From assembly GCA_959600635.1 (NCBI GenBank), contig CAUGMN010000036.1:1-27157 (forward strand): a stretch of DNA of 27,157 nt, read 5' to 3'. How positions within the stretch are numbered: position 1 is the stretch's first letter; every line of letters begins with the position of its first letter. This document shows positions 1 through 5,382 of this stretch, in pieces. The notes under the pieces are model-generated. The model searched no databases. It saw only the letters and a program-made list of their open reading frames with translations, and had not been told where the DNA came from. Position numbers and translations under genes: made by a program. The stretch is from QAMX01 sp003149835 (GTDB lineage: Bacteria > Bacillota > Clostridia > Oscillospirales > QAMX01).

Positions 1-57
1 GTTTTTACAGAGGAATATCTTCTGAAAATCAATAAACCAAATGTGGAGGAAATAACG

Positions 58-540
58 ATGTTTGACTCAATCAATCATGTATTTCAACAAAGACAGGAAG
101 AATTCCTTTTTCTCGGTAAAATATATAAAGATCAAAAAATGGATTTTGGAAAATGGTACGATGATTTTTTTAAGTCGGGCGGATTTGAAAAATTGGCGCC
201 GTACCGAAAAAACGAAAACGATTGTTTGGAAAGCGTTCATGTTATGTTGTCTGATTATTGGAATGTGGGTATCGGAGTGATCGCCGGTAACATAAGCGAA
301 GCGCCGGAAGAATTTGAATTAAAAAAATACCCGGCAGGCGAATTTCTTGTTATATCTTCTGATTGGAAAACGACAAATGAAGAGGCTCATAAGTCATTAG
401 ATCAGTTTGATCCGAAATATAAACAAATGCCATGCGGATATGATGAAGACACAGCAACCTATATTTGTATTGAAAAATTTTACGAATGTTCAGAAAAAGG
501 ACATAGATGGGAAAGGTGGTATCCAATAAAAAAACAATAG
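58..540 (+). CDS. GyrI-like / effector-binding domain protein (possibly the C-terminal part of a longer regulator)
   Basis: Encodes about 160 residues resembling the GyrI-like small-molecule-binding domain (AraC C-terminal effector-binding fold), seen in the FLFLGKIY strand, the EFELKKYPAGEFLVI segment and the C-terminal GHRWERWYPI. Such domains bind amphipathic ligands, either alone or attached to AraC/MerR DNA-binding domains. I chose ATG 58 because a GGAGG at 45-49 lies 8 nt upstream. However, the same frame stays open to base 1 and includes a GTG at 43, so this could be the tail of a larger regulator cut by the window edge. It is visibly AT-rich compared with every later gene, which may indicate acquisition from another source. 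The ligand is unknown. Family assignment rests on recalled sequence patterns. Confidence 0.7.
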   Translation: MFDSINHVFQQRQEEFLFLGKIYKDQKMDFGKWYDDFFKSGGFEKLAPYRKNENDCLESVHVMLSDYWNVGIGVIAGNISEAPEEFELKKYPAGEFLVISSDWKTTNEEAHKSLDQFDPKYKQMPCGYDEDTATYICIEKFYECSEKGHRWERWYPIKKQ

Positions 541-646
541 AAATACATAAAAATTGATTGGTATGACAATGCAGTAAGAAGCTTCGAAGTTCAGATATTT
601 TCGAAAATAATGGGGAATATCTTTTTGTTTCCTGTACACAAAACGC

Positions 647-684
647 CGAAAACCCCCGATATTTCGGGGGTTTTCGTTTTTCTT
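647..684 (+). terminator. Rho-independent terminator downstream of the GyrI-like gene
   Basis: A perfect 13-bp stem (647-659 with 664-676, CGAAAACCCCCGA and its complement) with a 4-nt loop is followed by TTTTTCTT at 677-684. It lies about 105 nt after the stop of the plus-strand gene. On the minus strand a weaker T-run follows after a few bases, so it may also stop read-through from the trmD operon. Confidence 0.85.
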
Positions 685-704
685 CACGTACATTCGGCTT
701 TGTC

Positions 705-747
705 CCAAAGAAGAGGGGTAGGCGATCAGCCCACCCCTCTTCTTTGG
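705..747. repeat. 15-bp perfect inverted repeat, terminator-like without a U-run
   Basis: CCAAAGAAGAGGGGT at 705-719 is exactly complementary to 733-747. The 13-nt centre can extend the stem by 3 bp (721-723 with 729-731) beyond one mismatch. No T-run follows on either strand. It lies between two convergent transcription units and could be a second termination or mRNA 3'-end stabilising hairpin, or a mobile-element remnant. I cannot decide between these. Confidence 0.7.
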
Positions 748-1046
748 CGTTGTTGATCGTTTTGTACAATTCTGATCAAGGCGTAAAAGAGCGGTCATGC
801 CGGAGCACGAAAGTCAAAGCCGTCTAAGCGGCAAAGCTTGTGTCGCCGCCCGTTTCCGGAACCGGATTCGGATCATCCCGAAGCTGGGATATCGAGGGTC
901 GGCTCATTCAAAGCTGGGTATGGGCCGGATGAAGGCATGTCTGCTTTGCGTCTGGCCGATCAGAAGCCAATGGAAATCGCTCGGTTCCGAAAGGAGACGC
1001 TTTATTGCCGCCCGCCTGAACGCGCCGGATTGGATGGATGGCAAGT
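748..1046. other. Intergenic stretch with no recognisable gene
   Basis: This stretch lies between the convergent ends of the effector-binding gene and trmD. The open frames crossing it are arginine-rich or continue into the antisense of trmD, and none has a recognisable domain or good ribosome binding site. No ribosomal protein L19 (rplS) sequence is present on the minus strand, although rplS often follows trmD. I see no RNA gene or clear terminator in this part. Confidence 0.6.
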
Positions 1047-1775
1047 CTATGTTGTTTCACTGTCCAGCAGCCGCTTGTCCTCGTCCGACAGAGGTAACGC
1101 CGAAAACAAATCCGGCCGCCGCTCGCGCGTTACTCTCAGCGCCTGCGCGCGCCGCCATTTGCGGATCTTCTCGTGATGGCCCGACAGAAGCACGTCCGGT
1201 ACGCGCCGGTCGTGCCAGATCTCCGGCCGCGTGTACTGCGGGTATTCCAACACCCCCGACCAGTGGCTCTCATCGGTATAGCAGCTCTCGTCGGCGAGAA
1301 CGCCGGGGAGCAGACGGCAGACGGAATCGATGACCGCCAGCGCGGCGATCTCGCCGCCGGTGAGGACGAAATCGCCGATTGAGATCTCCTCGTCGACGCA
1401 TTCGTCGATGAAGCGCTGGTCAACGCCCTCATAGTGGCCGCAGACAAAGATCAGCTCGCGGTCGAGCGACAGCCGCTTTGCGGCGTGCTGCGTATACGGC
1501 GCGCCCTGAGCGCTCAGCAAAATGGTGCGCGGCGCGGCGCATTGCTCCGCGGCGGCGCGCCAGGCGCGGTAGAGCGGGTCCGCCATCAACAGCATACCCA
1601 TGCCGCCGCCGTACGGATAGTCGTCCACCTGCGCCTGCCGGTTCAGCGTATAGTCGCGGATCTGGATACAGTGAATATCGACGATGCCGTTTTTGATGGC
1701 GTTGCCGATGATGCTGCCGGACAGCACGCCCATGACCGCGTCGGGGAAGAGCGTGAGCACAAAGATTTTATTCAT
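1047..1775 (-). CDS. trmD: tRNA (guanine-37-N1)-methyltransferase TrmD
   Basis: TrmD uses S-adenosylmethionine to methylate N1 of G37 next to the anticodon, which prevents +1 frameshifting. The 242-residue length is normal for the family. Diagnostic segments are YGGGMGM (residues 55-61), the trefoil-knot GHYEGVDQR (113-121), GDFVLTGGE (134-142), and DESHWSGVLEYPQYTRP (about 168-184), which contains the Asp corresponding to the catalytic aspartate. I chose ATG 1775 because it gives the family N-terminus MNKIFVLTLFPD; an upstream extension in this frame is arginine-rich and unlike TrmD. The start lies inside the end of rimM (8-bp overlap), indicating translational coupling. It is the last gene of the ylxM-ffh-rpsP-khpA-rimM-trmD unit. 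Confidence 0.97.
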   Translation of the reverse strand: MNKIFVLTLFPDAVMGVLSGSIIGNAIKNGIVDIHCIQIRDYTLNRQAQVDDYPYGGGMGMLLMADPLYRAWRAAAEQCAAPRTILLSAQGAPYTQHAAKRLSLDRELIFVCGHYEGVDQRFIDECVDEEISIGDFVLTGGEIAALAVIDSVCRLLPGVLADESCYTDESHWSGVLEYPQYTRPEIWHDRRVPDVLLSGHHEKIRKWRRAQALRVTRERRPDLFSALPLSDEDKRLLDSETT

Positions 1776-2286
1776 CGCCCACCATCCCCGGGATCGTCTT
1801 GACCGTAATGACGCCGCCGTCAAGATCGACCGACTGGATAAAATCGCCGGCGGCGGGGATCATATATTCCGCATCGCCGTCACGGACGACATAGACGCTG
1901 CTCGCCGGTCGGTCCAGAACCTCGCTGATCTTGCCGATCGTCCGCTGCAAGCGGAGATCATAGACGGAAAGCCCGATCAGGTCGCAGCAAAAATAGACGC
2001 CCTCCGGCAGAGAAACGTCGTTTCTGTCGAAATAGAGGACGGAATTGATCAGCCGCATCGCCTTCTCCACGCTGTCAAATCCGGGCAGGAGCAGAAGCAG
2101 CATTCCCTTGTGTACGCGCTTGGAAACCGGCGCGATCGCTTGGCCGTTCAGATACAGCGTATCGATCGGCAGCAGAAACTCGGCGCTGTCACAGGAGGGT
2201 TTCAGCTTGACCTCGCCGCGCACGCCGTGTGTGCCGACGATTTTGCCGGCTTCGAGATAGCGGTTGTTTTTTCGACTGGATTCCAT
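1768..2286 (-). CDS. rimM: Ribosome maturation factor RimM
   Basis: RimM binds ribosomal protein S19 and assists assembly of the 30S head and 16S rRNA maturation. The 172-residue protein has the typical N-terminal barrel signature YLEAGKIVGTHGVRGEVKLKP (first half from residue 10), a linker, and a C-terminal PRC-barrel region (DLIGLSVYD through DGDAEYMIPA, about residues 100-150) ending in VKTIPGMVGDE. ATG 2286 is preceded by a G-rich site (GGGGG) at about 8 nt. The stop overlaps the trmD start. The 188-nt gap from khpA is unusually long for this operon and contains a large foldable element. Confidence 0.96.
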   Translation of the reverse strand: MESSRKNNRYLEAGKIVGTHGVRGEVKLKPSCDSAEFLLPIDTLYLNGQAIAPVSKRVHKGMLLLLLPGFDSVEKAMRLINSVLYFDRNDVSLPEGVYFCCDLIGLSVYDLRLQRTIGKISEVLDRPASSVYVVRDGDAEYMIPAAGDFIQSVDLDGGVITVKTIPGMVGDE

Positions 2287-2321
2287 GGCAGAACCCCCGT
2301 TGTTTGAAATTTTTTACAGAT

Positions 2322-2461
2322 AAAAAACCGGCCGAAAGTCTGAGATGAAAACGGATGCCGCTGATCACCGGCGGTCTGTTGACCGGCAGGCGCCACTCTC
2401 GCGGCAAACCAATGCCGGAAAGGATGTTTTCAGATCTCAGACCGTCAAAGCCGGTCTTTTT
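2322..2461 (-). ncRNA. Candidate structured intercistronic RNA between khpA and rimM
   Basis: Read on the minus strand, this 140-nt stretch can fold into one long irregular helix. GCCGG/CCGGC (2450-2454 with 2328-2332) is flanked by A/T runs; GTCTGAGAT pairs with ATCTCAGAC (2338-2346 with 2434-2442); GAAAAC pairs with GTTTTC (2347-2352 with 2426-2431). Inside are a GCCGC/GCGGC helix (2357-2361 with 2401-2405) and a perfect CGGTC-TGTT-GACCG hairpin (2372-2385). The minus-strand 3' arm runs straight into six Us (2322-2327), as in an intrinsic terminator. It could attenuate or process the mRNA ahead of rimM-trmD. I recognise no known RNA family; the pairing is seen, the function is inferred. Confidence 0.5.
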
Positions 2462-2474
2462 GTCCCATTGAAAC

Positions 2475-2705
2475 TTAGCCGACGATATCGACGTTGACGC
2501 GGATGTTCTCACGGATAGCAGCCGCTTTTACGACCGAGCGAATGGACTTCGCAATTTTTCCCTGACGGCCGATGACCTTGCCCATATCGGACGGATCGAC
2601 GCTCAGCTCTAAAATGAGCATATCGTCGCGGGTAACCTCGTTCACCGAAACGGCGTCGGGATGGTCAACAATCGATCTGGCGATATAGTAGAGTAGCTCT
2701 TTCAT
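2475..2705 (-). CDS. khpA: KH-domain RNA-binding protein KhpA (YlqC family)
   Basis: A 76-residue single KH domain of the KhpA/YlqC family. The GXXG loop is visible as IGRQGK at residues 45-50, after the strand LILELSVDPSDMGK. KhpA pairs with KhpB in several Firmicutes and binds many small RNAs and mRNAs, affecting cell division and elongation. It lies 30 nt downstream of rpsP and upstream of rimM, its usual place in this operon. ATG 2705 gives the canonical MKELLYYIA start. Length and sequence are complete. Confidence 0.95.
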   Translation of the reverse strand: MKELLYYIARSIVDHPDAVSVNEVTRDDMLILELSVDPSDMGKVIGRQGKIAKSIRSVVKAAAIRENIRVNVDIVG

Positions 2706-2735
2706 TTGAAACCATTCCTTTTTGAGGACGTCCGC

Positions 2736-2975
2736 TTACAGAATGCCCTCTTTTTTCAAAAGCGATTTGACCGTCTCAGTCGGCTGAGCGCCGTTCTTGA
2801 TCCATTCCTTGACCTTATCCGCGTCGACTTTGACTTCGCTGGGTTCGAGCATTGGGTTATAAGTGCCGATTTCTTCGATAAAACGGCCGTCTCTGGGAGA
2901 GCGGGAGTCCGCGACGACGATTCGATAAAACGGAGCTTTTTTGGCGCCCATTCTGCGCAGTCTGATCTTAACCAT
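2736..2975 (-). CDS. rpsP: 30S ribosomal protein S16
   Basis: A 79-residue S16, a primary-to-secondary 16S rRNA-binding protein needed for 30S assembly. The diagnostic N-terminus MVKIRLRRMGAKKAPFYRIV and the segment DSRSPRDGRFIEEIGTYNP are intact. I chose ATG 2975 rather than an upstream in-frame start because it gives the conserved N-terminus and has a GGAGG 8-9 nt upstream. It is separated from ffh by 47 nt and from khpA by 30 nt, in the same transcription unit. Confidence 0.97.
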   Translation of the reverse strand: MVKIRLRRMGAKKAPFYRIVVADSRSPRDGRFIEEIGTYNPMLEPSEVKVDADKVKEWIKNGAQPTETVKSLLKKEGIL

Positions 2976-3022
2976 GATTTGTACCTCCAAATAATTTGTG
3001 AATAAAATTGTAAAACAGTTTA

Positions 3023-4387
3023 TTAAAACGGGTATTTAAAGCCCTTCCTGTTTTTCGCCTGGGGACCGCCGAAGTTCTTAACGGCTTTGCCGCCCGTCAT
3101 CTTCCGGGCCATTGCCTGTGTCGCCTCGAATTGTTTCAGCAGCCGGTTGACGTCCTCGACACGCGTTCCGCTGCCGGCGGCGACACGTTTTTTGCGGGAA
3201 AAATTGAGCAGCGACGGGTTGTCGCGCTCTTTTTTCGTCATCGAAAGAATGATCGCCTCAGTGCGTGCGATTTGCTTTTCATCGATTTTGGCGCCTTCAA
3301 GCTGCTTGGCGTTGACGCCGGGGATCATTTTCAGAATATTCTGCACAGAGCCCATCTTTTTGATCTGGCGCATCTGGTCGAGAAAATCGTCGAGCGACAT
3401 TTTGTTCTGCCGCATCTTCCGTTCCAGCTCTTCGGCTTTCTTTTCATCGAAAGCCTGCTGCGCCTTTTCAATCAGCGAGAGCATATCGCCCATGCCGAGG
3501 ATACGCGACGCCATACGGTCGGGGTAGAAGGGCTCGATATTCGACGCGTCGAGCTTCTCGCCGGTACCGACAAATTTGATCGGCTTGCCGGTGGCGGCCT
3601 TTACGGAGAGCGCCGCGCCGCCGCGCGCGTCGGAGTCGAGCTTGGCGAGGTAGATGCCGTCGATGTCGAGCGCGGCGTTGAAAGCCGTCGCGGCGTTGAC
3701 CGCGTCCTGACCGGTCATCGCGTCGACCACGAGCAGAATTTCGTCGGGATTGACGGCGGCTTTGATGCGTTTCAGCTCGTCCATCATCGAGTCGTCGATA
3801 TGGAGACGGCCGGCGGTATCGATAAAGACCATGTCGTTGCCGTGCTCGCGCGCATGAACAAGAGCCTTCTGCGCAATTTCAACCGGGTCGCCCTGTCCCA
3901 TTTCGAACACGGGAACGCCGACCTGCTCCGCGACGATTTGGAGCTGCCGGATGGCGGCGGGACGGTATACGTCGCAGGCGGCCATCAGCGGACGCTTGGA
4001 GAGCTGCGTTTTGAAATACCCCGCCAGCTTGGCGCCGTTTGTCGTTTTGCCCGCGCCCTGCAAACCCACGAGCATAACGACCGTCGGCGGCTTGGGCGCC
4101 ATATTGATGCGCTCGTTGGCGCCGCCCATCAGCGCGGTCAATTCTTCATTGACAATTTTGATAACCTGCTGAGCGGGCGTAAGGCTGTCAAGCACGTCGC
4201 TGCCGAGCGCCCGCGCGCTGACGGCGTCAATGAAGTCGCGGGCGATCTTGACGCTGACGTCGGCTTCCAGCAGCGCGAGACGAACCTCGCGCATCGCGGT
4301 CTTGATATCGTTTTCGCTCAATCTGCCGCGCCCGCGAAGTTTTTTAAAGACGGAGGAGAGCTTATCCTGTAAATTTTCAAAAGCCAT
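3023..4387 (-). CDS. ffh: Signal recognition particle protein Ffh (SRP54)
   Basis: The GTPase subunit of the signal recognition particle. With 4.5S/SC RNA it recognises nascent membrane-protein signals and delivers ribosomes to FtsY. The 454 residues show the N domain (1-90), the G domain with P-loop GLQGAGKT (108-115), DTAGRLHID (190-198), the AKLDSDARGGAALS segment (248-261) and GTGEKLD (274-280). A methionine-rich M domain from about residue 330 contains MIPGVNAKQLEG and the RNA-binding stretch SLLNFSRKKRVAAGSG. ATG 4387 has an AAAGGAG upstream. The gene follows ylxM after a 191-nt gap and precedes rpsP; ylxM-ffh adjacency is standard in Gram-positives. Confidence 0.98.
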   Translation of the reverse strand: MAFENLQDKLSSVFKKLRGRGRLSENDIKTAMREVRLALLEADVSVKIARDFIDAVSARALGSDVLDSLTPAQQVIKIVNEELTALMGGANERINMAPKPPTVVMLVGLQGAGKTTNGAKLAGYFKTQLSKRPLMAACDVYRPAAIRQLQIVAEQVGVPVFEMGQGDPVEIAQKALVHAREHGNDMVFIDTAGRLHIDDSMMDELKRIKAAVNPDEILLVVDAMTGQDAVNAATAFNAALDIDGIYLAKLDSDARGGAALSVKAATGKPIKFVGTGEKLDASNIEPFYPDRMASRILGMGDMLSLIEKAQQAFDEKKAEELERKMRQNKMSLDDFLDQMRQIKKMGSVQNILKMIPGVNAKQLEGAKIDEKQIARTEAIILSMTKKERDNPSLLNFSRKKRVAAGSGTRVEDVNRLLKQFEATQAMARKMTGGKAVKNFGGPQAKNRKGFKYPF

Positions 4388-4479
4388 CGGCTGTATCAGC
4401 TCCTTTAAACAAATAATACCCGCAGTCTCATCTCTGCCGCCGCGCGAGACGGTCGGCCCTTGATCGCCATAGGCTCAAC

Positions 4480-4562
4480 AAAACGTCGAAAACAAAAGCG
4501 CCTCGACCGGTTTTCCAACAGAATAGGGGGCGCGTATACCTGATTACCTCCGCTGTCGGAGG
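4480..4562 (-). other. Hairpin-forming intercistronic region between ylxM and ffh
   Basis: Two pairings lie in the 191-nt gap. A perfect CCTCCG hairpin with a 4-nt loop spans 4547-4562. A second helix pairs AAAACGTCGA (4480-4489) with 4503-4507 plus 4510-4514, leaving a 2-nt bulge; on the minus strand its 3' side is CGACGTTTTG, resembling a weak terminator. It may attenuate or process mRNA between ylxM and ffh. The function is inferred. Confidence 0.4.
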
Positions 4563-4578
4563 AAACGGGTAGAGGCAA

Positions 4579-4968
4579 TTACGCCAGACCGGCGACGTCC
4601 TTTGTAAGCCGGTAGATCTCCGCCAGCCGGAGATCAAACTCGGCGCTCCGCTTTTCCGTCCGGTTCAGGTCCAGCAGCTCGGAAGCGAGCGCGTTGATCC
4701 GCTGCAAAGCGTCGGAATTTTTTTTAAAACGCCCGACAAGGCCGAGCCGTTGCTCAAAATTGATCATGAGGTTTTTAGAGCGTGTCAGCGAATCGCGCAC
4801 CGCCTGCCGCGAGATCTGCATCTGTTCGGAGATCTCGGAAAGCGAGAGATCGTCGTTATAATAGACATCGAAAATTTCCTGCTGCCGCGGCGTCAGCATG
4901 GCGCCGTAAAAATCAAACAGGAGACACATTTCAAACGCATTTTCTTTCAGAGCGTTTTCGGCGGGCAT
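4579..4968 (-). CDS. ylxM: YlxM/p13-like helix-turn-helix protein, SRP-associated
   Basis: A 129-residue member of the YlxM family, which is almost always encoded directly upstream of ffh and has been reported to stimulate the SRP GTPase in streptococci. The N-terminal half is a sigma-70 region-4-like helix-turn-helix (LTPRQQEIFDVYYNDDLSLSEISEQM, ISRQAVRDSLTRS; about residues 25-65). The C-terminal part is helical and charged, longer than the HTH core needs. ATG 4968 has a weak GAAGG about 10 nt upstream; an internal ATG at 4929 (MCLLFDFYG) would also suit the family N-terminus. It is the first gene of the operon, about 60 nt below its promoter. Confidence 0.9.
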   Translation of the reverse strand: MPAENALKENAFEMCLLFDFYGAMLTPRQQEIFDVYYNDDLSLSEISEQMQISRQAVRDSLTRSKNLMINFEQRLGLVGRFKKNSDALQRINALASELLDLNRTEKRSAEFDLRLAEIYRLTKDVAGLA

Positions 4969-5004
4969 GACGCTTCAACCTTCTTCCGTCCGGCTGGAGG
5001 TATC

Positions 5005-5030
5005 GCTGTAAAGCTAAAATCCTTTACAGC
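5005..5030. repeat. 9-bp perfect inverted repeat at the transcription start of the ylxM-ffh operon
   Basis: GCTGTAAAG (5005-5013) and CTTTACAGC (5022-5030) are exact complements separated by 8 bp. The element begins where transcription from the adjacent minus-strand promoter should start, so it is either a repressor/activator operator or a 5'-end hairpin stabilising the mRNA. Confidence 0.75.
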
Positions 5031-5034
5031 AGAT

Positions 5035-5063
5035 ATGATACCATAACCGAGACGCGTTGTCAA
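5035..5063 (-). promoter_or_regulatory. Housekeeping promoter of the ylxM-ffh-rpsP-khpA-rimM-trmD operon
   Basis: On the minus strand a perfect -35 TTGACA (5058-5063) is separated by exactly 17 bp from a -10 TATCAT (5035-5040). This predicts transcription starting near 5028 and a leader of about 60 nt before ylxM. No other equally good promoter is seen within the operon. Confidence 0.88.
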
Positions 5064-5084
5064 TAGGGCGGCGCTATGTATACA
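5057..5084 (+). promoter_or_regulatory. Weak divergent promoter candidate for the glucan-synthase gene
   Basis: On the plus strand TTGTCA (5057-5062) and TATACA (5079-5084) have a 16-bp spacing. The -35 overlaps the -35 of the minus-strand operon promoter, so the two would compete for RNA polymerase. The -10 matches only four of six consensus bases, and the resulting leader would be nearly 300 nt, so this is tentative. Confidence 0.3.
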
Positions 5085-5382
5085 AAAATCAATTTATGAA
5101 AAAATAAGAAAAGACAAGCGGCGAACGACGGCCGCCGGGCAAAAACGATTTTCTTGACCCGACGGAGGAACCGCTTTTCTTGTATGGGATTCTGAACGCC
5201 TGCGTCTGCGCGTCAAAAGGTCGGCGCGGACGTGATTTTACTCTGTGGCGCGATTTTCAGCTATGTGTGGACGGATGACGGATGGTCAAGCTGAATCGGC
5301 CGGAGACGCTGAGTAGGGCGGTTCAGCAGATCGATTTTTGACGGAGCGGGGACGTTTCAAAGAAAGGACACGGTTTACCGAT
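5085..5382. other. Long untranslated stretch upstream of the glucan-synthase gene
   Basis: About 300 bp between the divergent promoters and the giant plus-strand gene. I see no convincing reading frame, tRNA, riboswitch core or terminator in it. An AGAAAGGA near the right end serves as the probable ribosome binding site of the next gene. It may be a long 5' leader or contain an unrecognised promoter. Confidence 0.5.

Noticed and set aside
797..1333. Arginine-rich plus-strand frame next to trmD
   Set aside because: Most of it is antisense to trmD, and the unique part has no motif or ribosome binding site.
3131..4372. Long open frame antisense to ffh (about 413 codons)
   Set aside because: It mirrors the high-GC codon pattern of ffh, shows no domain, and ffh itself is unmistakable on the other strand.
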